A DNA stretch of 64,000 nt, from positions 12,896,001 through 12,960,000 of the forward strand of contig NC_071328.1 of NCBI RefSeq assembly GCF_010183535.1. The letters run 5' to 3'. The notes under the pieces were generated by a model. It did not search any database and was not told the origin of the DNA. It saw nothing but the letters and a program-made list of their open reading frames with translations. Shown here in pieces: positions 31,910-43,250 of the stretch (position 1 is the stretch's first letter; every line of letters begins with the position of its first letter). Source of the DNA: Caenorhabditis remanei. Its lineage: Eukaryota; Nematoda; Chromadorea; Rhabditida; Rhabditidae. A program made the translations under genes and the position numbers.

Positions 31910-32535
31910 TATTTCCTAGTTGAGTAAAAATAAGGAGAGTACAGAGAATGTCAATGACGGACGAGGTGGCTACACATTCGGTCAGACACTAATTCGAATT
32001 TGTGGGCGGGGGAGAGAGAGAGAAAATTGACACAAAACTATCTTTGATTTTTCTTTCTTTTCTGTTGTCAGCCGAGTGCCCACAACGTCTCGTGCCTCAA
32101 CGCAAAAAAGAGGAAAAACAGAGAAGTGTGCGGGGGAATTGCGAAAAGGCGCGCCGCGGTGTTGCAAGTGGGCGGGGCGGCGGGTCTCGCCACGACAGAG
32201 TTGGCAAAATTGTGTGCACCTTTAATCGCCGCCCGCTGGCTTTTTTAGCTTTAAAGTGCCACGTTGCTTAAATTAACTGAAATTAACTGAAATTTTCAGA
32301 GATATTTTGATAAAAATCGATAAAGATTAGTGTAATTGTCATGAAAAACATATTCAGATATCGAAAATTCTTTAAAAATGAAGGAAAAATGGCATTTTGC
32401 ATTTTTATCTCTTTTTTGGCAAAAAAAAATAAAAATCATACATTTTCTACCCAATTCCAGTGCCTTCTCTCCCTATATTTCTTCCATATGTCACGACAGA
32501 TGTATTATCATCCAATCCACGTATTTATTTGCAGA
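31910..32535. promoter_or_regulatory. Divergent promoter region of tre-1 and dad-1
   Basis: The 626 bases lie between the two start codons. The stretch at 32130-32250 is much more G+C-rich than its surroundings (GGCGGGGCGGCGGGTCTCGC) and no repeat family was recognised there. A TTTGCAG acceptor 3 bases before the dad-1 ATG is a probable trans-splice site. Exact initiation sites cannot be read. Confidence 0.5.
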
Positions 32536-33223
32536 ATGGCGGCACAGGTTGTTCCAGTCCTCACGAAACTCTTCGATGACTACCAGAAGACGACCTCGTC
32601 GAAGCTGAAGATCATCGACGCCTACATGACGTACATCCTGTTCACCGGAATCTTCCAGTTCATCTATTGTCTGCTTGTCGGTACTTTCCCATTCAACTCG
32701 TTCCTCTCCGGATTCATCTCCACTGTCACGTCGTTCGTTTTAGCTTGTGAGTTTTATTTTAACTTTAAAATTTGATTTATCTTGGTATTTTCACTCCGAA
32801 AAGCAGAAACGGAAGTTGACATACATCTGGTTGTTGAATCAGACAGAAATCTTGTTTTTTTCTTCAGCTCATGCTGTTAAGATTCGCATTTTAGTGGGAA
32901 CTTTCTGCAAAAGCCAGGCGAAACGTGGCCTTATACAAATCTCTCTCAGAAAATTTTGTTTTCAATAAAAAAAACTGCCCGGGACTGTTTTTGTATCTTT
33001 TTATCAAGAAAATAGTCCTCGATGTATTTTTCAACGTAACAATTCTATCAAAACTATAAATTTTCCTTCAAATCAATACAATATTCTTTCAGCGTGCCTC
33101 CGAATGCAAGTAAACCAAGAGAATCGTTCCGAGTTCACCGCCGTCTCCACCGAACGTGCCTTCGCTGACTTCATCTTCGCCAACCTCATTCTCCACCTCG
33201 TCGTTGTCAACTTCTTGGGATAA
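32536..33223 (+). CDS. dad-1: DAD1, oligosaccharyltransferase subunit, 113 aa
   Basis: Exons 32536-32746 and 33093-33223 join in phase 1 and end in TAA. The protein is a small ER membrane subunit of the oligosaccharyltransferase complex, needed for N-glycosylation and to prevent apoptosis. It starts [17 protein letters not shown], has three hydrophobic segments ([49 protein letters not shown]) and the family's C-terminal ERAFADF..LHLVVxNFLG. Length equals that of the human protein (113 aa). The ATG directly follows a TTTGCAG acceptor, as expected for a trans-spliced mRNA. It is followed closely by ucr-11 on the same strand. Confidence 0.97.
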
Positions 33224-33481
33224 AAATCTTAAATTCGTAGCTTTAAAATGTATTTATTATGTTATTGATTCTTTTCTTTCCATTAATTTTTTTTGCGTCG
33301 CGAAAAATGCCGCTCCGGGGTCTCAGTTTTCTCTTTCTGTGTTATTCCAAAGTTAATAAACAACGTTTCTGGTCAGTTTTAGGTATAATTCAAAGATATT
33401 TGCGTTTTTATCGCTATACTTCTTAAATTTGAATCTAAAAATCTAATTTCATCTGGAAATTGTGCAATTTCAGGTTTAATC

Positions 33482-33699
33482 ATGCTGTACATGAAGCCAG
33501 CCCGTTTCTTGAAGAACGCTGCCACCAACCCGAACTAGTAAGCTATTTCTTGCCGAAACCACAGTAAATGTTTTGAATTTTCAGCTTCAAATCGTACGGA
33601 GCATACGGAGGAACCGCCTTCCTCATGGCCATCTACTTCTGCGAGTGGAAGACCGTCGGACAGTACATTCCACTCTGGAACAAGCGTTACGTCGAATAG
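33482..33699 (+). CDS. ucr-11: Cytochrome bc1 complex subunit 10 (UQCR11-like), 56 aa
   Basis: Exons 33482-33537 and 33585-33699 join in phase 2 and end in TAG. The product MLYMKPARFLKNAATNPNY continues with a single transmembrane helix (GAYGGTAFLMAIYFCEW) and a short basic end WNKRYVE. This matches the layout of the smallest mitochondrial complex III subunit, which sits in the inner membrane. It begins about 260 bases after the dad-1 stop. An AATAAA at about 33355 and a TTTCAG acceptor at 33468-33473 lie between, the arrangement of a downstream operon gene trans-spliced to SL2. The symbol is my recollection of the C. elegans gene next to dad-1. Confidence 0.85.
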
Positions 33700-34132
33700 A
33701 ATGTCTCCTCTCGCCAACTCTCGATTGTCGATAGAATTTTTGATAGAATCTTCCATTCTAAAACTTTTGTAACTGCATAAAGTACTTTTTACACCGAAAT
33801 AGCAATTTTCCGGAATATTCTTTTTCTTTTCACGAAGAGCCAGTGCGTTGTCACGGAGATTTCGAAATCTTCTGTCTGGTTTTTGGTGACTCATATTAGC
33901 AGATGAATGCGCAACTGAATAGTAAGAGGCGAGAGAGTAATTTCAACGAAGAGACGCAGACAGTGTGACGTTGTTTTCGTGTTGTGAGGGGCGAGTGGCG
34001 CCCGTTTCTTTCACTATTTTCTGTTTTTATTTTCGAATTTTTTGCTTTCTGGTCGGTTATCGGTTTCAGTAGTTCACTATTTCTTTTCAGCAATCACTCC
34101 CGTCATAAATTTCTAAAAATTTCAGCAAGATT
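33700..34132 (+). promoter_or_regulatory. Intergenic region before the spg-20 homolog
   Basis: Contains a G+C- and GAGA-richer stretch at 33920-34015 (GAGGCGAGAGAGTAA, GGGCGAGTGGCGCCCG) and a TTTCAG acceptor at 34120-34125 just before the ATG. Likely the promoter and trans-splice site of the spartin gene. Confidence 0.45.
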
Positions 34133-37100
34133 ATGTTCTCGATTTTTATGAGAATTCCCGATACTGCTCAAGTTGATGCAGTATTTTCAGAAGCGTACGC
34201 TTCTATCGAGCAAGGATTGTGTTATGATGAAGTTGGTGACTGGGTAGGTGTTAAAATACGCAATTTTCATGAAAAAGAACAAAAAATGTATTTTTTTTTT
34301 AGGAAAACACGTTGGCGATGTACGAGAAAGGAATGAATTTGATCAAGGAAGGAGAGAAAATGAAGCACGCGAAGAAGAGTGAAATGTGGAAAATGCTGCA
34401 GGAAGCGAAGAGCAGTGTTGAGCATAGGTAGGGGAAGAAAATGCTATTTTTGACAGATTTTTCTGGAAAATTCGTAATTTTTCAGCCAAAAAGCGGATTT
34501 TTCTACTTTTTTTGGGTTTTCAGGTTTTTGGTTGCTGAATTTGTAATTTTATTAAATAATTCCGAAATTCAGCACGAAAAACTCGAGATTTTCACTCAAA
34601 ACTGACGACAAGAAATCTCTTTTTCAGTAAAAATAGTTTTCCAGAGCAAACATTTGTAATTTTCAGGAAAAAGACGGTAATAACATTAAAATTCGGGTTG
34701 TGTCTCATGTTTTCAATAAATTTTGATTCACAAATTGAGTTTTTCCACCGAAAATGGCTGAAAAACATCAGAAAATTTTTTTTTGGTTTTCAGGCGCCGA
34801 ATTTTAAGTTTTTCGAATAATCCTGAAATTCAGCCGGAAGAATCTATTTTCTAGAGTTTTCACACGAAAAACTTCGGAATTGCACTCAAAACCGCTAAAA
34901 AGTTGTGCAAAATCGCAAAATTCTAGTTTTTAGAGCAAAAAGTTGTAATTTTCCGGAAAAAGACGGTGAAAACATTAAAATTCGGGTTCTGTTTCATGTT
35001 TTCAAGGAATTTTGACTCAAAAATTGATTTTTTCCATCGTTTTAGTTTTCCGGCTCCGAATTTTAATTTTATCGAATAATTCTGAGTTTTCACACGAAAA
35101 ACTCGGAATTTTCACTCAAAACTGTTCAAAAGTCATCTTAAATCACTTTTTTTCGATAAAAATAGTTTTTCCAGAGCAAAAAGTTGTGATTACCATGTTT
35201 TTTCTCAAAAATAACACAATTTTCCCTGAATTTCCGTCAAAACTCCACATTTTCTACTCAAAAACTTGAAATTTCCATTCAAATATATGCTAAAAATTCA
35301 TGTTTTTAGAATCAAAGTGCTCAAAAAAGAGGGACCAAAAGCACCAAGTTCGGAGAAAGTCAAGGAAGCCGAGCAGAGTGTTGAGGACGAGGTAATCACC
35401 GTTCATTTAATTCAAAAAACTAAATTTCAGAATATAAATTTTCAGAAAGAAGCCATCAGAATGCAACTCGACTCATTCGGCTCACAAGAGGCGGATCTCA
35501 TCTATTTCTTGCCAGAAGGCGTCCAATTGTTCACTATTGATGTGCGTTTGTTGATTTAGGGGTGCACTTTCGTTACCAAACTGATTTGATGAAGAACTGA
35601 TGCAATGTAGAACTATTTCATTGCCAAACTGACTCGTTGTAGAACTGTTGCATCGTAGAACCGTTTGTCAACTAGAGCGCGATTGCTTAATTGGCCCCTT
35701 ACGGCTGATTGCGTGAATAAATTTTGGTGTTTGTTCATTGTATAGTACAATAAAGCTAAATAGAACATATTTTTCATGAAAGGGCAACATTTTATTCACG
35801 CAATCAGCCGTAAGGGGCCAATTAAGCAATCGCGCTCTAGTTGACAAACGGTTCTACGATCTCAGCGTTTCGTTTCAACGGAACGGCAACGAAACCGCAA
35901 CGAAACGGATATGCCACGCCGTTTCATTGGGGTTTCGTTGCCGTTTCCCCGGGAATAGCGTGCGACAGAGCGCGGTTGCCCGTTTTACACTGATCGCGCT
36001 GGTATCCCCCCTCCTTCCTTCCGTAAATATAAATAACTGTATTTATGCAATATTAAAGAACAATTTAGATGAGAATATAATTTATTGAGAAACAAAGAAT
36101 TAACAACCGAAATCATTCTCGTTTTCTAATTGAATGCCGGAAGATGTCCACGTAGCGAGATGAATGTCATCGAAGACTTCCTCCTCTTGAACAAATTGGC
36201 TTTCGACGAGCTGTGGACTTTCAGAATTGCGCAGCTTTTCCATGTTGTTCGACATGTGTGTGACCTAAAACCGAATGATTTTCTAAGAAATGTTGAAACA
36301 TTGAAATTACATTTTCGTTTTCTTTCTTCTCGTAGACTTCCTCATTGACGAATTGCTGTATGTTGAGTGTGACAATGTCGAAGCGTCGTAACTCAATACT
36401 GAAAACAAATTACACAAATTTTTAAGTATCTATACAGTGCTCTCTGTACCTTGTCGAAAACAATCCCAGCGAACTTGGTGATGTCGGAAAGGAGGTTCTA
36501 AAAATTAACCTCTGAACTTCCATCCTGACTGAGAGCAGCGACTAGCCTGAAAAAGAATATTAGTTAAATACTCGATATTCGACGTCGTCACCTTTTTCAT
36601 TTGGTTTCTGACAGAAAAGGCTGTGACACCAGTTTTCTGCGATTTTGTTCCATTAGTGCACGGCTACCTGTAAAATAGTTTAACTAATTTTATTCGCAGC
36701 ATTAATTTTTCTCGCTGAAAATTATCATTACGGAAAAACTTATTTAAAAAAACTGGAAAAACATTACTAAAAAAATATTATTTCAACAGAGCTTCGTTTT
36801 GACATTCGCGCAAAGTTTAGGGACACTATCGATTGATTTCCGATTCGTTGTGGTTTCGTTGCGGTTTCGTTGCCGTTTCGTTGAGATTTTCTTCCGTTTT
36901 CGTTTCGTTAAACCGATTTTCAGTTTTCGTTTCGTTGCGGTTTCGTTGCGGTTTCGTTAAACCCTCTCTTTCGTTGCCGTTCCGTTGAAACGAAACGCTG
37001 AGATGCAACAGTTCTACAACGAGTCAGTTTGGCAATGAAATAGTTCTACATTGCATCAGTTCTTCATCAAATCAGTTTGGTAACGACAGTGCACCGATTT

Positions 37101-40058
37101 AGGTGGTGATGGAGCAAGTACGCTCTATTGATCCGCCTGAATTTTCATGAAATATTGTTAAAAATATGCGATTTTTGAGCATTTTTTAATGTTTTTGACC
37201 TTAAAAATCGTAACTTTCACGTTGAGATTGCTGAAAATTGTATTTTTACTGAGCAAAATACTATTTTTGGACATCTGAACGGGAAAATGGAAACTTTCCG
37301 GCTCAAAAATGCTCACAAATCCCCTATATTTGCTCTATTGATTCCACCTGGACTATAATTTGAAATAGGTGTTCTTTGAGCATTTTTAAGCATTTTTGAG
37401 CTTGAAAATTGAAATTTTCCCCTTAAATTACCTATTGAACGTAAAAATATTCTATATTTTGTCCAGCTCACTGAAAAATATAAAATAGTGATGTTCAGAA
37501 ACAAAAATAAGCGAAAACTTGGAGTTTTTCATAATCTGATGTCGAAAGTTCCGAAAATTTGCATTTTTTCGAAAGTTTCGTACCGAAAAAATCGAGAAAA
37601 AAAATTTTTTTGTAAATTTTTAACAGAAAATCCAAAAAATTCGAAAAAGTTGAGTTTTAGGGATGCAAAAATTTTGAATTTGATTGAAAACTGGAAGTAT
37701 TCCAAGGACAAAAACATGTTTTTGAGTACAAAATTAGAAAAAAAAATCAGGAAAAATCTGAAAATGAACATTTTTTTAACGACTTTTTCGAAAATTTTTG
37801 ACACAGCCCTGTTTCAAATGTAAAATTTCGCTTTTTCACAGCCAGACACCCAACATGTCCAGTAGAGCGCGCTTTCATCCCTAAATTGTTCTATTTTCAG
37901 GACGAAAAAACGACTGCACCAACTGCTCCAACATCTCTTCAAATTCTCCGTTTCCCCCAACCACTCGCCGATGGATCCACTTCTGACACGCTTGCTTTCA
38001 TGCAGGTCGGACCGTGGGCTTACCCACTTATGGGTTCAAAAACTCCGGTGCTTCGAAATGAATTCGGAGCGTATATTGTGGCGAATCCGACGCCAGAGAA
38101 TCCGAGTAATTATCGATTTTTTTTTGTTTTTTGACACCTTGAATTTTCCTTGCAGATATGACGGTCGCCATCCTCCTTTCATCTGATATCGAGCCACGTC
38201 TCGTCGAGGAACTTCACATTGTCCTCCGACAATTTACTGACTTTAAAGAGCAAACCGAGCCAAGCACAGAGCTCTCAAAAGACGAAAAGAAGAAAATTTC
38301 AACTCAAATCGCGAATTTTTTGATTCGAGGAGGACAGAAAATCGCGTGGGGAGTAGAAACGACGACGGTTCGAGTGATTTCGAGAGTCGAAGAGAACGGA
38401 GAAACGTATCGAACGACACTCGTGGCGACGGATAAACCAATGCAAGTGTCGCCTGTCGTGAGAGGAAGTGTCGTTTATATGCATAAGGGAACGAAGACGG
38501 TCGCCAAGTGTACCAGATATTTGTGTGAGTTTCAGAAAAAAATTCGGGGAAATTCAGCTGAAATCGAGCTTTTTTATGGAAAAATTGAGAAAATTTCAGT
38601 GAAATCGAGCTTTTTTTTGTGAAAATTGCTCAAAAAAAAAACGATTTTTTTATCATTTTGCAGCATGAGTTTTCTATCAAAAATAAATGCAGTTTTTGAA
38701 GAAAATTTCCATGAAATTGAGCTATTTTTGTGTGAAAATCGCTCAAAAATGCGATTTTTCCATCAAAATGCAATAAATTTTTTGTTTTCAGTGGATAAAA
38801 TCGGAGATATGGGAGTATCCGTCGGCAGATCGTTGGCCGAAGGTGCACAGAAACGATTTGGAGATGGGAAGACGGGTGGATTGGTGTCTGGAACTATTGG
38901 TGAGTTTTATTTGAGCTGGAAAAGATGAAATTTTGGTTTTTTTTTCGTGTAAGAATAGTGGAAATCGGACATTTTTTGAGTGAAAAATGGGGAAAATTTG
39001 CAATTTTTGCATTGAATTTTGGTCAAAGTCAAGATTTCTATTCAATTTTCGTGAAAATTCTTCAATTTTTTGCCCAACGACAACACTTCCAGTTCTGAAA
39101 AACCTAAAACTGATCGGTTTTTGCTCAAAAATTCTAAATTTTTCCCTACAAAAAAAAAAAGAAATTCCTGCCAAAAAATTGGTGATTTTGATCATTTCCA
39201 CACTCGAAATTTGGCATCGGAACGTTTCGAAACTAGAAAATAATCTAAATCACCAATTTTTTGGAAGAAATGTCTCATTTTTGAGGGAAAATCTTAGAAA
39301 TTTAAGAAAAAATCGGTCAAATAGTGTCAGAATATTTTAGAGCTAAAATTCATAGTATTTGAGCTGGAAATGTTGAAAGTAGGATAATTTTTATGAAATT
39401 TGAATAAAAAAATTTATTCAGCAAAAACTGCGAAAAAGTTCCAATTCTCTCATTTTTCTCTCAAAAATGTCCGCCCGGAAACCCAAAATTTCTCTAAATT
39501 TGAAACTCAGATTAATCAATTATTCATTAGCACGACACGCATTTTACAACCGCGCTCTAGCGAAATTGAGAGACTCAGAGAAAAAGAGACATTTTTCAAG
39601 TGCATTTCGGTGGAGCGCAGTTGTAAGAGCTGTGACGAGCGAATAGCAAAAAATTCACAGTTTTTGAACGGTTTTTCCCAGGAAAACAGAAAAATGTTCA
39701 AATTTCATCCATTTCTTTTTCAGAAATCCTCGGAGGCGGAATCGCCGGCGTCTCAACGGTCTGGATGAGTCTAGAGGATGGATCCCGTCACCTCTGTCGT
39801 AGTATCGCCAATCAAACCGTCCAAAATGTGAAACTAAAATACGGAGACGACGCATCGGACACCACTCATCACGCTCTATTCGCCGCTGGACACGGAACAC
39901 TCGCAGCTGCTCAATTATGGGATTTAGGACCGAGAAGTGTGGCTGGAAGGATGGCGAGAAAGGCGGGAATTCAAATTGTGACTGATTTACATCACAGTCG
40001 AAAAGGAAGTCAGATGGAGGAGAAAGTGACAGCTGTGGAGGTCAAAAAAGCGCTTTAA
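34133..40058 (+). CDS. spg-20: Spartin (SPG20) homolog, 476 aa
   Basis: Eight exons: 34133-34243, 34303-34427, 35310-35391, 35446-35541, 37901-38105, 38156-38524, 38792-38899 and 39724-40058, all in phase. Residues about 15-90 form an MIT domain (YASIEQGLCYDEVGDW, AMYEKGMNLIKEGEKM), which binds ESCRT-III tails. Residues about 240 to the end are the senescence/plant-dehydration domain (ANFLIRGGQKIAWGVE, KPMQVSPVVRGSVVYM, SIANQTVQNVKLKYG). Human spartin acts at endosomes, lipid droplets and mitochondria. Exon 4 has an alternative in-frame acceptor at 35431. Intron 4 (2.4 kb) holds a 1.5 kb transposon. The next gene begins 236 bases after the stop on the same strand. Confidence 0.93.
34440..35300 (+). 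repeat. Tandem duplications in spg-20 intron 2
   Basis: A unit of about 300 bases containing AAAAAGACGGTRAWAACATT and AAAATTCGGGTT recurs at about 34680 and 34975, with weaker traces on either side. No coding content. Confidence 0.65.
35561..37095. mobile_element. 1.5-kb TIR transposon, 8-bp duplication GATTTAGG
   Basis: Ends are GGTGCACTTTCGTTACCAAA and its near-complement; the inverted repeats pair for about 95 bases. The element is flanked by GATTTAGG at 35553-35560 and 37096-37103. Subterminal parts carry arrays of GAAACCGCAACGAAAC. A minus-strand open segment (about 36398-36100, with a 44-base intron-like gap) reads LRRFDIVTLNIQQFVNEEV and, later, QLVESQFVQEEEVFDD before a stop; other short segments precede it. 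No complete transposase was found. It occupies intron 4 of spg-20. Confidence 0.85.
35654..35858. mobile_element. 205-bp foldback nested in the TIR transposon
   Basis: CGTAGAACCGTTTGTCAACT and its complement bound the element. It interrupts the left inverted repeat, whose uninterrupted partner at about 37000-37020 reads GTTGCATCTCAG on the complementary strand. The join shows a 2-base AT duplication. Confidence 0.85.
39526..39652. repeat. GCGCTCCACCG foldback, copy 2
   Basis: Starts TTAGCACGACACGCATTTTA and ends GTAAGAGCTGTGACGAGC. In spg-20 intron 7. Confidence 0.8.
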
Positions 40059-40294
40059 ATTTCATTTTTTATGCGAATTTTTATGTATTTTTCCTGTTTT
40101 TACAACGAATTTCCTGCTTCCAAATTTTTAATAGTGCAACGATTCTCTCCGAAGATCCAAAGACCCATTCCAACGAAAAATAAATAAAAGTATATTTTTT
40201 CTCTTTATTTTTTTCCAAAATCACCCCCTGTTTTGTCAGATTTTTACCGAATTTTTTTCAGAATTTTCTCTTTAAAAAACATTTTTTTTAGAAA

Positions 40295-42820
40295 ATGGCA
40301 CCGATTTTAAAGAAAAAGAAGAAGGTGACGGCGAAGAAAACTGTCAAAAAATCGATTGTTCCAGAGGTTCCAGAGCTAGAAGAAGAAGTTAAAGAAGGTT
40401 TCTTTAGAAAAAAACCAATTTTCAGTTTTTTAAATCCATTTTCAGAAGTAATCGAGCCGAAAGAGGAGGAAATCGAGTCGGAAAATGAGGAAGATGAGGC
40501 TGAAACGATGAAAATGGAGACTCCAGAAGGCGAGGGAATGGAGACGGAGACTTATGAGGATCCAGAGGAAAAACAGAAAAAAACTGGGGTAAAAACGAGG
40601 AAAATATGGTTTTATGCAGATTCTCGAGGAAAAAAGACAAAAAATGAAATATTTTTACTTTGAATTATCAAAATTTTCGATTGGAAAATCTTTTTTTCAA
40701 AAGTTTTGAGTTTAGAAACTGTTCCATCAGTTTCAGAGCGATTTTTTCGATTTTTATGTTCAAAAAATCCAATTTCAGCGATTTCTATATGAAAAGCTCT
40801 CGGCCAACACTTAATTGAGTTGAAAGTAATTTCAGAGATTTTTTCAGAAAAATCTGTCAATTTTTCCGATTTTCGACATTTCGTACAAAAAATCGGTAGT
40901 TTCCCTTCAATTTTCATCGAAAACATCGAGAAATCGAGACCGTACCGAACGGGGAGAAACGAGCGAGTGAGAGAAACGAAAGCGGGAGAAACGAAACCGG
41001 GAGAAACGAAACGGGGAGAAACGAAACGGGGAGAAACGAAACCGGGAGAAATTTCGGCGCGGCGTTTATCGCGCTGTAAATGTTCTTAAACTGTGCGAAA
41101 TGTTTAAGAATATTAATTTAAAAGTTAAATTCACACATTTCATGTTATACAAACATTCTAACGAAGACAGTGGCATTTATCGCTTTCATCTCATATTTTG
41201 TTGATGACCGCCTTTTCGTCATTTTTCATCTGACAAGATTTAGGAACATTACTTATAGCTTTATGCACAATTTCATCACATTTACAGCCCGATAAACGCC
41301 GCGCCGCCATTTCTCCCGGTTTCGTTTCTCCCCGTTTCGTTTCTCCCGGTTTCGTTTCTCCCGCTTTCGTTTCTCTCACTCGCTCGTTTCTCCCCGTTCG
41401 GTACGGCCTCGAGAAATCTCGTTTTTAAAAAATATTTTGTGTGATTAATACCCATTTTCCTACTAATTCTGCTTCACGAGTGCTCTAAATATTAGCACGG
41501 CACGTTTCTGACAACCGCGCTCTACCGAAACCGAAGAACAATGTGTGCGGAATTGAGAGACGCAGAGAAAAAGAGACATTTGTAAAGGGGATTTCGGTGG
41601 AGCGCAGTTGTAAGAACTGTGCTGAGCTAATAATTCCTACTATAAATTTGCAGTTTTCAGTATTCGGGCTCCCAGATTTCAGAAAAAACCGCTAGTTTTC
41701 TCCCAAATTTGCAGGTAATCTACTTCACAATGATTCCTCCGAAATATAATGTCGCCAGAATGCGTGAATACTTTGAGAAACGATGTCCCGGACAAATTGG
41801 ACGTATCTTCTTGGCGGTATGCCATCTTCTTCTCCAAATTCTTCCTTGAATCGATTATCTCATTTTGCAGCGAAACAAACACACGAAAAATCCGCAATTA
41901 AAGTATTCGGAGGGTTGGATGGAGCTGAAAAAGAAGAAAATCGCCAAAGCGATCGCCTCACAAATCGATAACACGCTGATTGGTGGAAAGGGAAAAGATC
42001 CCGTTTCGAGCATGCTGTGGAATATTCGATATTTGTCCGGGTACGGGAATTTGGAGATTTTAAAGAAATTTTCAAAAAAATTTGGAATTTTTGCATATAA
42101 ATTCAAAATTTTCGAATTTTTCAATTCTTATTCCAGATTCAAATGGGTACATCTAATGGAACAACTGCAGTACGAGAAGGAAGTTGAGAAGCGGAGAATG
42201 AATGTGGAAGTGGCTCAGGTAGGGAAATAGTCACCCGAAATAGCTGAAAATTTCAGAAAAATCAAGAAAAATTACCAATTTTTAGTGGTTTTCCTGAAAT
42301 TTTTCGCGATTTTTCATCCCAAAAGCCTAAATTTTACATTCTGTGTTTCTAGGCCACGAAAACTCTTCCACCCGTCCGCTCTTTCAGTTTTTTTTTTTCA
42401 ATTTTTCTTGAAAAGCATTCTTTTATCCGTACTGATAGACTGATAACACTGAAAACAAGCTGAAATTCGAGAATGTCACCGAAACGAACTAGTTTTATGG
42501 CCTAGAAACACAAAAACAAAAAGTTCGGCCCCACTCAGGAAAATTGCGCTGAAAACTCACATTTTGGAACAAAAATTCCCAAAATCCCCCTTTTAAAACC
42601 ACCAGATTTTCAGGCCCGTCGCATCGCCGCCCACTTCGAAGAGCAAATCGAAAAGGGAAAACATTTGAGGAAACTGGAGGCGAAGGTAAAGGAATCCGGA
42701 GGCAAATGGGACACATTCCAACGAGATGTCGAGCAGAAAAAGGCGGTGAAAGTGAAGAAGGAACGGTCGAAACATGTGGAGACCGAGAGCAGCGAACTCA
42801 TGAATTTGATCTTCCGATGA
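40295..42820 (+). CDS. ABT1/ESF2-family nucleolar RNA-binding protein, 268 aa
   Basis: Exons 40295-40397, 40446-40588, 41715-41816, 41871-42040, 42137-42218 and 42614-42820 all close in phase. The N-terminus is basic then acidic (APILKKKKKVTAKKT, ESENEEDEAE). The RRM-like core starts VIYFTMIPPKYNVARMREYF and contains KYSEGWMELKKKKIAK, IGGKGKDPVSSMLWNIRYL and FKWVHLMEQLQYEKEV, the hallmarks of ABT1 (human) and Esf2 (yeast), which act in 18S pre-rRNA processing in the nucleolus. The C-terminus is a charged helix. It follows spg-20 by 236 bases, with AATAAA and a TTTTTTTTAG acceptor just before its ATG, so it is probably the second gene of an operon. Intron 2 carries a foldback. Confidence 0.9.
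40936..41410. mobile_element. GAGACCGTAC foldback with tandem-repeat arms, 8-bp duplication
   Basis: Ends GAGACCGTAC and GTACGGCCTC; flanked by GAGAAATC at 40928-40935 and 41411-41418. Each arm is a tandem array of a GGGAGAAACGAAACC-like unit (five to six copies), followed by GGCGCGGCGTTTATCG. The central 170 bases are AT-rich. It lies in intron 2 of the ABT1 homolog and shares its ends with the element at 56393-56748. Confidence 0.88.
41491..41632. repeat. GCGCTCCACCG foldback, copy 3
   Basis: Starts TTAGCACGGCACGTTTCTGA and ends GTAAGAACTGTGCTGAGCTAA. In intron 2 of the ABT1 homolog. Confidence 0.85.
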
Positions 42821-43250
42821 TTTATTTTTTGTTGTTGTTTTAATCTTATGTTGTTACTGTTGTCTAGCTATACAAGTGTGCTCCACCGACAGTTTCGTTT
42901 TTGAGGATGGAGCGCGTTTGGATATGCTTTTGCTTTTGTTAATTCAAGTGTTAAGCTCAGAATATAAAAATATAATGCAATCACATGCAATTGAATTGCA
43001 AAAAAATTTTCCTATATCAATCCACAAACAATCAATAAAACTGAGTCCATTCATCACAGCTTCCCAAGTCAGGTGTTGCGCAGAGGTGGTGGATCTGAAA
43101 TATTTGTAAATCAATTAGTGATACAAGATTCAATCGATTTTATTTGAGTATCGGCATGCGCAAAATATGACACAATCTATATACAGTGAGATGATGATGA
43201 GATCAATTAGTGTTAGTGGGAAATGTGAGTTGATTGATGATGGGAACCCT
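42821..43250. other. Convergent 3' ends of ABT1 homolog and chitin-binding gene
   Basis: Contains the chitin-binding gene's AATAAA (minus strand, about 43140-43146) and a fragment of the GCGCTCCACCG repeat at about 42885-42925. No gene. The part from 43085 on is duplicated at 20232-20404. Confidence 0.6.

Noticed and set aside
32341..32775. 144-codon open frame starting [10 protein letters not shown] overlapping the dad-1 start
   Set aside because: It merges upstream sequence with the first dad-1 exon in frame; the conserved protein starts at the ATG right after the TTTGCAG acceptor at 32536.
35867..37015. GAAACCGCAACGAAAC repeats as a CRISPR or coding repeat
   Set aside because: No regular spacers; they are subterminal arrays of a TIR transposon.
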